Assembly: GCA_009937255.1 (NCBI GenBank)
Contig: JAACCT010000015.1
Location: 55,431-119,430, forward strand
Direction: 5' to 3'
Origin: Dehalococcoidales bacterium
Lineage (GTDB): Bacteria; Chloroflexota; Dehalococcoidia; Lucifugimonadales; Lucifugimonadaceae
DNA length: 64,000 bases
A model generated the notes under the pieces. The model was not told where the DNA came from, made no database searches, and was given only the letters and a program-made list of their open reading frames with translations. This document shows positions 19,801 to 30,011 of this stretch, one piece after another. The position numbers and the translations under genes are program-made. The stretch's first letter is position 1, and the number at the start of each line of letters is the position of its first letter.

Positions 19801-20414
19801 ATTTTTTGCCCATCCCATTCAGTAACATGGCTTGATATCCCATCAGGATATTTACCTGTATATTCTTCAATTAATATTCCCATTACAACAGAGTTAAATC
19901 GCTGGTCATTTCTAGGTCTACTTTTTCGAAAGGTTCCTTCATGTATAAAACCAATTTTTTCAAATAACTTTACCGCATTTATATTAAATTCAGGTATATC
20001 AACCCAACATCTATACATTCCAAGATTTAAGAAACTATGTTCAAGTAAAGCTAAAGCTGCTTCAGTGCCATAGCCTTTATGCCAATATTTTTTTTCTCCA
20101 ATTAATATAGAAATTTGTGAATCACCTAATGACTCATCAATTGAAAGTTGTGCTTCTCCTATATGATTTGAATTTAAGTAAATAGAGAAAATAGATCTAT
20201 GAGGTTCATGATGGGGATCATGAAAAACTTCATTCCATTCAGCCTCAGTTGCATTAATCATATTTTTGGGCTCATATCCTAAATGTGCAGGTTCATTGTA
20301 AGTATATTTGCCAAACCAGTTTTCATAAATATCTTTATCGTCAAGCCATTTTATAATTTGGGGAATATCTTCTCTTATTACGTTTTTTAAACTTATAATA
20401 TTATTATTTTTCAT
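19797..20414 (-). CDS. GNAT family N-acetyltransferase
   Basis: HIGEAQLSIDE, ISILIGEKKYWHKGYGTEAALALLEHSF, NINAVKLFEKIGFIHEGTFRKS. Confidence 0.9.
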   Translation of the reverse strand: MKNNNIISLKNVIREDIPQIIKWLDDKDIYENWFGKYTYNEPAHLGYEPKNMINATEAEWNEVFHDPHHEPHRSIFSIYLNSNHIGEAQLSIDESLGDSQISILIGEKKYWHKGYGTEAALALLEHSFLNLGMYRCWVDIPEFNINAVKLFEKIGFIHEGTFRKSRPRNDQRFNSVVMGILIEEYTGKYPDGISSHVTEWDGQKI

Positions 20415-20521
20415 AAATTTACCTAAAATGCACTATTCATCAGTTGCATTATTAATTACCTTTTATAAGATTATAGTAGATTATAGAATAAAAATGAAAT
20501 TGAATTATAAAGGGGTCTTTT

Positions 20522-20794
20522 ATGGCAGATTGGAAAATGGAAGCAGAAATTGAATATTGTGTTCCTTGTGGTTACGCTAATTTAGCAGCATGGATGACCA
20601 GTGAACTTTTCCAAGCAGCAGGTACTGCAATAGCTATATCCTTGAAACCAGGAACTGCTGGAGCTTTTAAAGTAACAGTTGATAACGAAGTACTTTGGGA
20701 TAAGAAAAAACAGGGCAAGTCTCCAGATATTATGGAAGCTAAAGAATTAAAAGCAAAAGTTATAAATAAACTTGAGTCTCTAGCTAAAGTATAG
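20522..20794 (+). CDS. Rdx/SelT-SelW-SelH family thioredoxin-fold protein (Cys form)
   Basis: EIEYCVPCGYANLAAWM (CxxC) and FKVTVDNEVLWDKKKQGKSPD match the Rdx family. Confidence 0.85.
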   Translation: MADWKMEAEIEYCVPCGYANLAAWMTSELFQAAGTAIAISLKPGTAGAFKVTVDNEVLWDKKKQGKSPDIMEAKELKAKVINKLESLAKV

Positions 20795-20848
20795 AACATT
20801 TACATTTTGTAGAAAATTTATTGGTAAATTTCAGGAGATTTACATTCA

Positions 20849-21247
20849 ATGAATCAAAGTTACCTAACTGAATATAGTTTGCTGTTCCTTTTTGTTGTAT
20901 TATCCGTTATTGTTCCTATAGGAATGTTAGCAGCAGCAAAATTTGGAACTAGTTTTGGAGTTACTCCAAGTCGAAGTACAAAGATTAAAAAAGCCGCTTA
21001 CGAAGGAGGTCATCCTGCCTTTAGCGAAAAGCCATCTTTGTTTAGTTTTGGATATTTTTATTATGCTTTGTTATTTGTAGCATTCGATGTAGAAACAATT
21101 TTGATATTTCCTTGGGCTGTAAGTCATGGTTATATAACTAGTGTTTGGGGTGTTTTACCTTTTATTGGAGTACTTGTATTTTTAACAGTTCTTACTGTAT
21201 CTTTTGTATACGTTTGGTTAAAGGGGGCTTTAGAATGGATAAAATAG
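20849..21247 (+). CDS. nuoA: NADH-quinone oxidoreductase subunit A
   Basis: YEGGHPAF...[26 protein letters not shown]. Confidence 0.95.
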   Translation: MNQSYLTEYSLLFLFVVLSVIVPIGMLAAAKFGTSFGVTPSRSTKIKKAAYEGGHPAFSEKPSLFSFGYFYYALLFVAFDVETILIFPWAVSHGYITSVWGVLPFIGVLVFLTVLTVSFVYVWLKGALEWIK

Positions 21248-21843
21248 ATAGAATTCCTTTAGATTTATCTACAACTCAACTAGATAAGGAAGAAGGAGGG
21301 TTGATAAATTCTATGAAATCAACCCATGTTTCTCCCTTTCCTGAACCAATTATTAATAATGATGATTTAGATAAAAATGTTATGGTTTCATCTGTAGATC
21401 AATTATTAAACTGGGCACGAAAGTCAAGCTTGTTTCCTTTACAATTTGGACTAGCTTGTTGTGCATTTGAAATGATAGCAACTGCAATGAGTAGATTTGA
21501 TATTTCAAGATTTGGTATGGAAGTTTTTCGAGCAACTCCTAGGCAAGCTGATCTTATGATAGTTGCTGGTACTGTAACTTGGAAAATGGCTGTACCTTTA
21601 AGAAGACTTTATGATCAAATGGCTGAACCTAAATGGGTTATTTCTATGGGCGTTTGTGCCACGTCTGGTGGTCCTTATTACGAAAGTTACTCTGTTGTGC
21701 CAGGTGTACATCATATTGTGCCTGTAGATGTATATGTTCCAGGATGTCCTCCAAGACCAGACGCATTATTGTTTGGAATAATGCAACTTCATGAAAAGAT
21801 AAAAAAATATAGTTTGTCTGGTGTTAAAGCTGGTGGAGTATAA
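21235..21843 (+). CDS. nuoB: NADH-quinone oxidoreductase subunit B
   Basis: [61 protein letters not shown]. Start moved from 21145 to ATG 21235. Confidence 0.96.
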   Translation: MDKIDRIPLDLSTTQLDKEEGGLINSMKSTHVSPFPEPIINNDDLDKNVMVSSVDQLLNWARKSSLFPLQFGLACCAFEMIATAMSRFDISRFGMEVFRATPRQADLMIVAGTVTWKMAVPLRRLYDQMAEPKWVISMGVCATSGGPYYESYSVVPGVHHIVPVDVYVPGCPPRPDALLFGIMQLHEKIKKYSLSGVKAGGV

Positions 21844-21846
21844 TTT

Positions 21847-22329
21847 ATGAAAACTTGGAATGGTCAATTATTATCTGAAGAAATATCTAATAATATAGAA
21901 GATAGTGTAGTAAATTTCAATGAAACAGATGTTTATATAAAAGCTGAAAAAATTTATTCAACGATGAAATTCTTAAAAGAAACATCAGGTTTTTCTTTTG
22001 ATTTATTATCATCTGTTACTGCAGTTGATTACTTCGATCATTTTGAAGTAGTTTATCAACTAAAATCTTTGATTACCCTTACTAAAGCAACAGTTAAAGT
22101 AAAACTAGGATTTGGTAGAAAAAACGAGCCTGAAATTGATAGTGTTTATTCTATTTGGAAAGGCGCAGATTTTCAAGAAAGAGAAATTTATGATTTGATG
22201 GGAATTAAATTTAATAATCATCCAAATATGAAAAGAATTCTACTATGGGATGGATTTCCTGGTCATCCTTTAAGAAAAGATTTTGTTACTAATAGCCAAT
22301 CTGTAGTTCGAGATATGAAAGAAGAATAA
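21847..22329 (+). CDS. nuoC: NADH-quinone oxidoreductase subunit C
   Basis: VDSVYSIWKGADFQEREIYDLMGIKFNNHPNMKRILLWDGFPGHPLRKDF. Confidence 0.95.
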   Translation: MKTWNGQLLSEEISNNIEDSVVNFNETDVYIKAEKIYSTMKFLKETSGFSFDLLSSVTAVDYFDHFEVVYQLKSLITLTKATVKVKLGFGRKNEPEIDSVYSIWKGADFQEREIYDLMGIKFNNHPNMKRILLWDGFPGHPLRKDFVTNSQSVVRDMKEE

Positions 22330-23441
22330 TGTCAGTTAAAAGTGAACCTATAACTATCAATCTTGGACCTCAACATCCTTCTACTCATGGTGTTTTTAGA
22401 ATGAGAGTTACTTTTGATGGCGAAACGATAATTGATCTTGAGCCAATTTTTGGCTATTTACATAGAGGTTCTGAAAAACTAGCTGAAGAAAGAACATATA
22501 CTCAAATAGTAACCCTTACAGACAGAATGGATTATGTATCTTCAATGCTAAATAATCAAGGATATATACTTGCATTAGAAAAATTAGCAAATATAGAGCC
22601 AAAACCAAGGGGAGTATGGCTTAGAATGATTGCTTCTGAGCTTCAAAGAATAGCAAGTCATTTAGTTGCAATAGGATTTTTAATTCAGGATCTAGGAGCT
22701 TGGGGAACACCGCTAACTTATGCAATGCGAGAAAGAGAAAAAATCCTACAAATGTTTGAAATGTTATGTGGAGCTAGGATTACCAATTCATACTTAAGGC
22801 CAGGAGGAGTATTTATGGATGCTCCAGTACAATTTTGGGATGCATTATCCGAATTTACTCAAAATTTTCCTTCAGAAATAGAAGAATTAGAAAAATTACT
22901 TTCATCTAATGAAATAATTTTTTCAAGAACTAAAGGAGTTGCTACGCTAACGGCTGAGCAAGCCTTAAATGCTTCAATAACTGGTCCAATACTGAGATCT
23001 ACAGGTGTAGATTGGGATCTCAGAAAATCAGACCCTTACGATTACTATGATCAAATAAAATTTAATGTCCCTACGCATACAGCAGGGGATAACTATGCTA
23101 GATATATCCTAAGAGTTCAAGAAATGAAAGAAAGTTTAAGCATAGTAAAACAATGTGTTGAAAGAATCGAACCTGGTCCTATTAGGCCTCATCATGATGA
23201 GGTTCCAAATTTAGTAAAACCTCCAATAGGTGATTGCTACTCAGCAATTGAAGGATCAAAAGGTGAATTGGGATTTTATTTAGTTTCTGATGGATCTATT
23301 TCACCATATAGATGGCATGTTAGGTCCTCTTCTCTAATTAATTTAACTTTATTGAAAGAAATGCTAGTTGGAACTTTATTTGGTGATTTGTTTGTAACTT
23401 TTGGAAGTATTGATATAAATATGGGGGAAGTAGATAGATAA
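22329..23441 (+). CDS. nuoD: NADH-quinone oxidoreductase subunit D
   Basis: NLGPQHPSTHGVFRMRVTFDGE, EPIFGYLHRGSEKLAE, VDWDLRKSDPYDYY, DINMGEVDR. Confidence 0.97.
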   Translation: MSVKSEPITINLGPQHPSTHGVFRMRVTFDGETIIDLEPIFGYLHRGSEKLAEERTYTQIVTLTDRMDYVSSMLNNQGYILALEKLANIEPKPRGVWLRMIASELQRIASHLVAIGFLIQDLGAWGTPLTYAMREREKILQMFEMLCGARITNSYLRPGGVFMDAPVQFWDALSEFTQNFPSEIEELEKLLSSNEIIFSRTKGVATLTAEQALNASITGPILRSTGVDWDLRKSDPYDYYDQIKFNVPTHTAGDNYARYILRVQEMKESLSIVKQCVERIEPGPIRPHHDEVPNLVKPPIGDCYSAIEGSKGELGFYLVSDGSISPYRWHVRSSSLINLTLLKEMLVGTLFGDLFVTFGSIDINMGEVDR

Positions 23442-24640
23442 TGTTTGAATTTATTTATGACATATTAGAGACTATTTTAAGTTTATTTATTTCTGAATTT
23501 AAATACCAAAATTATATTCTTACTTTTGTAGCAGGCTCATTGTCAGCTTTTATTGTTATAAATGCTGTTTTAGGTGGAGTTTTAGCTGCAATTTGGGGAG
23601 AAAGAAGGTTGTTAGGTAAATTTCAACAAAGAAGTGGACCTAATAGATGGGGACCACTAGGAACATTAACTTCAGTTGCTGATGCAGTAAAGGTTATGTT
23701 TAAAGAAGACATAGTACCTGAAGAAGCAGATAGGTATATTTTTAATATTGCTCCATTATTACTTGTTATCCCAGTTTTTATAATTTTTTCTGTAATTCCT
23801 TTTGGAGTAGGCTTATATGCTGTTGATATAAATGTTAGTGCTTTGTTTATACTTGCAATAACTTCTATTAGCGGTTTATCAATAATTTGTGCAGCATGGG
23901 CTTCAGCAAATAGAATAGCAATTTTTTCTGCTTTGAGATCTGTAGCTATGTTAATATCTTATGAAATTCCTGTTGGCTTATCATTAGTTGGAATACTTTT
24001 GATTTCTGAATCTATGTCAGTTATGGATATTGTTATATTTCAAAAAGTACCTTTTATACTTTTGCAACCAGTTGCAGCATTTGTTTTTTTTCTTGGATCT
24101 TTAGCAGAAATCAATAGAACTCCTTTTGACTTAACCGAAGCAGAATCAGAATTAGCAGCTGGATATCAAAATGATTATTCTGGTATGAAGTGGGGATTAT
24201 TTTATCTTGGTGAATTTGCAGCAACTATAGCTGCATCTTCAGTTTTTTCTACTCTTTTCCTCGGTGGTCCCAATGGACCTTTTTTACCAGGAATATTTTG
24301 GTTGACTATAAAAGTAGTAGCAGTATGGTTTGTCATAATTTGGATAAGAGCAACTTGGCCACGTTTTAGAATAGATCAAGTTCTTAATCTTGCTTGGAAA
24401 GGATTATTTGAGCTTACATTAATCAATATAATAGTTACTTCTGTGTCAGTTATTATTTGGACAGAATCTGATCCTAATAGATTATTATATATAGCAATAT
24501 TCAATTGGGTACTGACTGTACCATTTATATTTATAATTCTTAGATTACTTAAAACAAAAAATTATGATGAAAATGAAGAAAAACTTTCAATGTATCCTGT
24601 AGGTTCAGATTCTCCAAAATTTGAGAAAGTGAGTAAATAA
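23441..24640 (+). CDS. nuoH: NADH-quinone oxidoreductase subunit H
   Basis: GERRLLGKFQQRSGPNRWGPLGTLTSVADAVKVMFKEDIVP; EINRTPFDLTEAESELAAGYQNDYSGMKW. Confidence 0.97.
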   Translation: MFEFIYDILETILSLFISEFKYQNYILTFVAGSLSAFIVINAVLGGVLAAIWGERRLLGKFQQRSGPNRWGPLGTLTSVADAVKVMFKEDIVPEEADRYIFNIAPLLLVIPVFIIFSVIPFGVGLYAVDINVSALFILAITSISGLSIICAAWASANRIAIFSALRSVAMLISYEIPVGLSLVGILLISESMSVMDIVIFQKVPFILLQPVAAFVFFLGSLAEINRTPFDLTEAESELAAGYQNDYSGMKWGLFYLGEFAATIAASSVFSTLFLGGPNGPFLPGIFWLTIKVVAVWFVIIWIRATWPRFRIDQVLNLAWKGLFELTLINIIVTSVSVIIWTESDPNRLLYIAIFNWVLTVPFIFIILRLLKTKNYDENEEKLSMYPVGSDSPKFEKVSK

Positions 24641-25317
24641 TGTTAGGAATTGGACTTATCAAAGGTTTATCAGTAACTTTCAAAAATTTATTTACTCCTA
24701 TTTTCACAATACAATATCCAGATAAAAAAGTAGGATTATTAGCTTATTCTAAACATATTAATAAATCTATATTTCAAATTTTAAAAGAAAATCCTAAAAT
24801 ATTTTTAATGGGAATAATTGGAATGGTAACAATTCCTGTTAAAATTGATCAATTTCCTAGATTTAGAGGTAATGAATTTGTTTGGTATGATGATAGATGC
24901 ACAGCTTGCGCATCATGTGCGAAATACTGTCCATTAGGAATTATTGAGATAGTTACTCATCCTGCTGGAGAAAATATGCAGGCTGGAGAAAATTACGCTA
25001 TAGATAAATTTGATATTGATACAGGTAGGTGTATGTTTTGTGGTTTGTGTGTAGAAGCTTGTCCATATGATGCTTTGCATATGGGTACTGATTTTGAAAG
25101 AGGAAATTATTCAAGAGTTAATTTAGTACTTGATAAAGAAACATTAACATCTCAAGATAAAAACCCTAGTAGTTGGTTTAGACCTCAATTTGAATCCAAC
25201 GAATATAATCCATGGGAAGAAAGCATGTCTAATTCTAAAGATGCAGGAAGGCATGAAAAACCAAGCTATCAAAAAATAAAAGAGAAATGGGTCAACAAAA
25301 GGAAGACTGATGGATAA
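24640..25317 (+). CDS. nuoI: NADH-quinone oxidoreductase subunit I (2x 4Fe-4S)
   Basis: CTACASCAKYCPLGII and CMFCGLCVEACPYDAL. Confidence 0.95.
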   Translation: MLGIGLIKGLSVTFKNLFTPIFTIQYPDKKVGLLAYSKHINKSIFQILKENPKIFLMGIIGMVTIPVKIDQFPRFRGNEFVWYDDRCTACASCAKYCPLGIIEIVTHPAGENMQAGENYAIDKFDIDTGRCMFCGLCVEACPYDALHMGTDFERGNYSRVNLVLDKETLTSQDKNPSSWFRPQFESNEYNPWEESMSNSKDAGRHEKPSYQKIKEKWVNKRKTDG

Positions 25318-25954
25318 TTCTTTGTTAAATATTTTTCTAATAGTTGTTTCTATTGTAGGAACATTGAGTGGGTTATATGTGGTAACTCAAACAAATGTTT
25401 TTAGAGCAGCTATATGCTTAGCCTTAAGTTTTATTTGTGTTTCAATAGTTTATTTTGCAATTAATGCAGAATTTTTAGGTGCTGTACAAATACTTGTTTA
25501 TGTAGGAGCTGTTTCTGTATTAATGGCATTTTCAATATTGCTAGTGAAGGATTTACAAACTGCTTCTTCAACTACAAAGGGGTTTAGTTTTTTCTTATCT
25601 ATTGTTACATCACTTCTGATATTTATAGTACTTTCATTCGTTATATTAAATTCTGATTGGTCATCAGAAGAAAATATAAAAGATCCATTAGTAAAAGAGT
25701 TATTATTTGAAAAATATAGAGAAAATCCTATAGATCAAACTATTACCTTCGCCAATGAAGAGACTCCTGCTAATGAAGTTAGAGAAGGTTTATTCAACAA
25801 TTCAATTATTCCTTTAGGATCATTATTATCTACAAGGTATTTTATATCGCTTCAGCTAATTGGATTGATAATTGTGGCTTGTGTAGTTGGATCAATTACT
25901 ATAACTAAAAATACCATAGAAAATGATGAAGAAGGAGTTAAAGAAATAATATGA
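25310..25954 (+). CDS. nuoJ: NADH-quinone oxidoreductase subunit J
   Basis: FRAAICLALSFICVSIVYFAINAEFLGAVQILVYVGAVSVLMAFSILLV. Confidence 0.94.
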   Translation: MDNSLLNIFLIVVSIVGTLSGLYVVTQTNVFRAAICLALSFICVSIVYFAINAEFLGAVQILVYVGAVSVLMAFSILLVKDLQTASSTTKGFSFFLSIVTSLLIFIVLSFVILNSDWSSEENIKDPLVKELLFEKYRENPIDQTITFANEETPANEVREGLFNNSIIPLGSLLSTRYFISLQLIGLIIVACVVGSITITKNTIENDEEGVKEII

Positions 25955-26298
25955 CCTTAGAAATAATTTTAATTTTTTCTGCTGCACTGCTTTCTATAGG
26001 AATATTTGGTCTTCTTACTAGAAAGAATATAGTCATAACATTAATGTCTCTAGAACTTATTTTTAATTCAGTTGTTTTGGCAGCTGTAGGATTTACTAGA
26101 TATAGTATTCATGAAGATTTTATATTGCAATCATTAAGTTCTGAAAATATTTTTAATGTTTTGTCAGGTAATATACTGGGTTTATTTATTATTTCTGTTG
26201 CTGCAGGAGAGACAGCATTAGCATTAGCCTTAGTTTTAGCATTGGGTAAATTTAAGTCTACGATAGAGCTCAGTGATCTCTCAGAAATGAAAAATTAA
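25951..26298 (+). CDS. nuoK: NADH-quinone oxidoreductase subunit K
   Basis: FGLLTRKNIVITLMSLELIFNSVVLA; GLFIISVAAGETALALALVLAL. Confidence 0.94.
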   Translation: MTLEIILIFSAALLSIGIFGLLTRKNIVITLMSLELIFNSVVLAAVGFTRYSIHEDFILQSLSSENIFNVLSGNILGLFIISVAAGETALALALVLALGKFKSTIELSDLSEMKN

Positions 26299-26493
26299 AT
26301 GTGGATTGATTATAAAAAAGTAAATAATTTAACTATTGCTGAAACATGGAAAAATCTTTTAGAAGCTGAGGGGTTACCAACAAAAATTATGCCTGAAAAA
26401 GGATTATTAGATTGGTCAGAAACGTCTACTTTTAGAATTTTAGTTCCTAAAGGTCGAGAGCATGTAGCTGATGAAATAATAAGAAAAATTTAA
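26299..26493 (+). CDS. Small DUF2007-like protein (64 aa) inserted in the nuo operon
   Basis: ATG directly abuts the nuoK stop; ETWKNLLEAEGLPTKIMPE...FRILVPKGREHVADEIIRKI resembles small DUF2007-type proteins. Confidence 0.65.
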   Translation: MWIDYKKVNNLTIAETWKNLLEAEGLPTKIMPEKGLLDWSETSTFRILVPKGREHVADEIIRKI

Positions 26494-26507
26494 ATAAGGA
26501 AGCAATT

Positions 26508-28469
26508 TTGATTGAACTAATTACATTACTAATACTTTTTATTCCTTTCAGTGTATTTTTGATTAATTCTTTACTACTACGGACTATTTTAGGGTCTGAA
26601 AATGATTTATCAGGTCGTCTAAATGTAATATCTATAGGTGTCTGTTTCTTTCTATCTTTGATAGTAATATTTAATTTAAATAATGCTTCTTCAACTATAG
26701 TATTTGATTGGATAAATATTGGAGATGTTGATTTAAGTTTTTCATTTATGATAGATCCATTAACTTCAGTAATGTTAGTAGTAGTTTCTGGTATTTCTTT
26801 TTTAGTTCAAATTTATTCTATTGGATATATGCATGGTGATAAAAGTTTTAGTAGATATTTTTCTTTTATGGCACTTTTTACTGGTTCAATGCTTGGATTG
26901 GTTATGTCAAGAAATATACTTCAATTATTCATATTTTGGGAATTAGTTGGAGTTTCTTCTTATTTATTAATTGGTTTTTGGCATGAAAGAAAAGCAGCAG
27001 CTGCTGCTGCAAAAAAAGCTTTTATAATGACTAGATTAGGTGATTTTGGGTTTTTATTTTCAATCATTTATTTATTTAATATAAATCCAGATTTATTAAA
27101 TATACATTTACTTTACGATGCTATTGTGAATAATGAAATTTCAACACAAGTAGCAACAGTACTTTCTTTAGGATTTTTAATTGGTGCTATAGGTAAATCA
27201 GCTCAATTTCCTTTACATAGTTGGTTGCCCGATGCTATGGAAGGGCCTACATCAGTATCAGCGTTAATCCATTCAGCAACGATGGTTACGGCTGGAGTGT
27301 TTTTAATTGCAAGACTATTTCCTTTATTTCAAATTTCAGACATTATGATATTAGTAGCTATAATTGGAGCATCAACATCATTTATAGCCGCTACTATGGC
27401 ATTAACGACTACCGATATTAAGAGAGTTTTAGCTTACTCTACTATTTCACAATTAGGATATATGTTTATGGCCTTAGGCTTAGAAGCCTATACAGCTGCT
27501 GTATTCCATTTATTTACTCATGCTTTTTTTAAAGCTGGATTATTCTTAAGTGCTGGTTCTGTACATCACGCAAGCGGAACCTTTAATATGAAATATATGG
27601 GTGGTCTTAAATCAAAAATGAAGTATACGTATTATTCAATGCTAATATGTTCATTTTCTTTATCTGGATTATTTCCTCTATCAGGATTTTGGTCCAAAGA
27701 TGAAATAATACTTTCAGCCTATAATCAAGGAGGAAGTTTAGGATTAATTTGTATGATAATAGGATTATTAGTTGCATTCATGACTTCTTTTTATATGTTT
27801 AGGGCTATTTCTTTAACATTTCACGGAGATTTTAGAGGAGGAGGCGACAAAGAAAGAGAAGATCTTATAAAACAAAAACTACCAGTACCTGAAACTTTAG
27901 AACATGTTCATTTGGAGGAATCTCCTAAATATATGATTTATCCAATATTACTACTTTCGTTTTTTGCAATATTTATAGGTTATTTTGCTAATCCTGTATT
28001 TTCTGATTTATTATTTATAGATAAACACTTATTTGGGTTATTTTTAGAGAAAAGCCTAGAGGTTTTTCATTTTCATGGATCTCATGATTTTAACTTTTCT
28101 ATAGCTTTAGTTTCTACATTTATTTCAATAGTAGGTATTTTATTTGGCTTAAGTATTTATAATAAAAAAACAGAATTAGATAAAGGAAATTTTTTTAATA
28201 GTATAAATAATTTTTTGGATAAAAAATATTTTATTGATTATCTATATGAAAAATTTATTGTACAAAATATTTTTTATGAACTAATTTGTGCTGGTTTAGA
28301 GTGGATAGATAAAAATATTTTTGATGGTATAAATATTAATTTATCTAAACTTATAGGTCGAATAAGTTTAAGATCATTGAAATTTCAAGATGGTCAAATT
28401 CACACCTATAGTATAGCTATGGTAACAGCAGGTGTGATTTCAATTTTTATATTAATAATTTTAGGATGA
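26508..28469 (+). CDS. nuoL: NADH-quinone oxidoreductase subunit L
   Basis: FFWELVGVSSYLLIGFWHERKAAAAAAKKAFIMTRLGDFGF; HSWLPDAMEGPTSVSALIHSATMVTAGVFL. TTG start after AAGGAAG. Confidence 0.96.
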   Translation: MIELITLLILFIPFSVFLINSLLLRTILGSENDLSGRLNVISIGVCFFLSLIVIFNLNNASSTIVFDWINIGDVDLSFSFMIDPLTSVMLVVVSGISFLVQIYSIGYMHGDKSFSRYFSFMALFTGSMLGLVMSRNILQLFIFWELVGVSSYLLIGFWHERKAAAAAAKKAFIMTRLGDFGFLFSIIYLFNINPDLLNIHLLYDAIVNNEISTQVATVLSLGFLIGAIGKSAQFPLHSWLPDAMEGPTSVSALIHSATMVTAGVFLIARLFPLFQISDIMILVAIIGASTSFIAATMALTTTDIKRVLAYSTISQLGYMFMALGLEAYTAAVFHLFTHAFFKAGLFLSAGSVHHASGTFNMKYMGGLKSKMKYTYYSMLICSFSLSGLFPLSGFWSKDEIILSAYNQGGSLGLICMIIGLLVAFMTSFYMFRAISLTFHGDFRGGGDKEREDLIKQKLPVPETLEHVHLEESPKYMIYPILLLSFFAIFIGYFANPVFSDLLFIDKHLFGLFLEKSLEVFHFHGSHDFNFSIALVSTFISIVGILFGLSIYNKKTELDKGNFFNSINNFLDKKYFIDYLYEKFIVQNIFYELICAGLEWIDKNIFDGININLSKLIGRISLRSLKFQDGQIHTYSIAMVTAGVISIFILIILG

Positions 28470-28475
28470 ATTATT

Positions 28476-30011
28476 GTGTTTAATTATTTTTTAACAATAA
28501 CTGTTTTTTTCCCAGCAATTACTGCTTTGTTTTTATTAATATTTAATGATAAAAAAAGAATAGTTCAAATTTCAATTTCTTCTTCAATAATTACTTTTAT
28601 TTTAACTTTATTTCTATTTATTTCTTACGATAGAGATTTGGGAGGAATGCAATTTATTGATTATTTCCAATGGATAAATTCAATAAATATAAAATCCTCA
28701 TATTTGTTGGGAATTGACGGTTTTTCAGCACCTTTAGTTTTGTTAACAGGATTGCTTTCTATGGTCGCTTTTATGTCATCCTGGAGAATGAAATTAAGAG
28801 TTAAAGAATATTTTATATGGTTATTACTTCTTGAAACTAGTGTACTTGGAGTTTTCACATCTTTAGATTTACTTTTATTCTTTATTTTTTTTGAATTTGA
28901 ATTAATTCCTATGTATATGTTAATTGGAATTTGGGGCTCTGGTCGCAAAGAATATTCAGCTATAAAATTTGTTATATTCACTTTAGCTGGAGGAGCATTT
29001 ATGCTTATAGCAATTCTTTCTCTTTTTGCTTCAGATTCAGTAAGTACTCTAGCCATGGTTTCTATTTCTGAGATTAACTTAATAGGTATTCCAGATTTAA
29101 TTGCAGGTAAAGAGCTTATAATTCCTGCATCAATTATATTCTTATTTTTCTTTATAGCTTTTGCAGTAAAACTTCCACTATGGCCACTCCATAATTGGCT
29201 TCCAGATGCCCATACTGATGCCCCGACGGCAGTTTCTATAATGTTAGCTGGAGTTCTTCTAAAAATGGCAGGTTATGGATTATTCAGAATTAATTTAGGA
29301 TTTTTTCAAGAAACACAGGGTTTTACAATTTTTGATGTGAGTGGTTTATTAGCTCTATTGGGTACTATTTCTATAATATACGGAGCAATAATTACTTTAA
29401 GACAAACAGACTTAAAAAGGTTAATAGCTTTTTCTTCTATAAGTCATATGGGTTATGTATTATTAGGTTTTGCAGCTATTACAAGCTCAACAACTTATTC
29501 TTTATATTCTCTTAACGGATCAGCAATGCAAATGTTTACACATGGAACTATTACAGGACTATCTTTTTTAACTGTTGGTCTTATTTATGATAGAACTCAT
29601 ACAAGAGATATAAACAAGCTTGGTTCACTTGCAAAAAAAATGCCTATAATTGCTTTGTTTTTTGTAATTTCAGGTTTAGCTTCTTTAGGGCTGCCAGGTT
29701 TTTCCGGCTTTGTATCTGAAATAATGATTTTCTTAGGTACTTATAAAATTTATCCAGTTTATACGATAATTTCTGCTTTTGGTGTAGTACTAGCAGCAGG
29801 CTATATTTTGTGGATGGTACAAAGATCAATGTTTGGTACTAATAATCTAGATAAAGATGATAGCACATACGATTACAAAGATTTAAAAGATGGGAATTTT
29901 TATGATATTTTACCTGCTGTCATCATTACTATTCCTATTATTATAATTGGAATTATGCCCAGTATTTTTATAACTTTTTTCAATATGGGTATTAAGGAGA
30001 TTCTAAGATAA
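28476..30011 (+). CDS. nuoM: NADH-quinone oxidoreductase subunit M
   Basis: FFEFELIPMYMLIGIWGSGRKEYSAIKF; HNWLPDAHTDAPTAVSIMLAGVLLKMAGYG. GTG start. Confidence 0.96.
   Translation: MFNYFLTITVFFPAITALFLLIFNDKKRIVQISISSSIITFILTLFLFISYDRDLGGMQFIDYFQWINSINIKSSYLLGIDGFSAPLVLLTGLLSMVAFMSSWRMKLRVKEYFIWLLLLETSVLGVFTSLDLLLFFIFFEFELIPMYMLIGIWGSGRKEYSAIKFVIFTLAGGAFMLIAILSLFASDSVSTLAMVSISEINLIGIPDLIAGKELIIPASIIFLFFFIAFAVKLPLWPLHNWLPDAHTDAPTAVSIMLAGVLLKMAGYGLFRINLGFFQETQGFTIFDVSGLLALLGTISIIYGAIITLRQTDLKRLIAFSSISHMGYVLLGFAAITSSTTYSLYSLNGSAMQMFTHGTITGLSFLTVGLIYDRTHTRDINKLGSLAKKMPIIALFFVISGLASLGLPGFSGFVSEIMIFLGTYKIYPVYTIISAFGVVLAAGYILWMVQRSMFGTNNLDKDDSTYDYKDLKDGNFYDILPAVIITIPIIIIGIMPSIFITFFNMGIKEILR

Noticed and set aside
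20522-20794. Selenoprotein W-type gene
   Set aside because: Redox motif is CVPC (two TGT codons), no in-frame TGA, so it is a Cys homolog.
28661-29056. 131-aa minus-strand ORF in nuoM
   Set aside because: Antisense shadow of conserved nuoM coding sequence.
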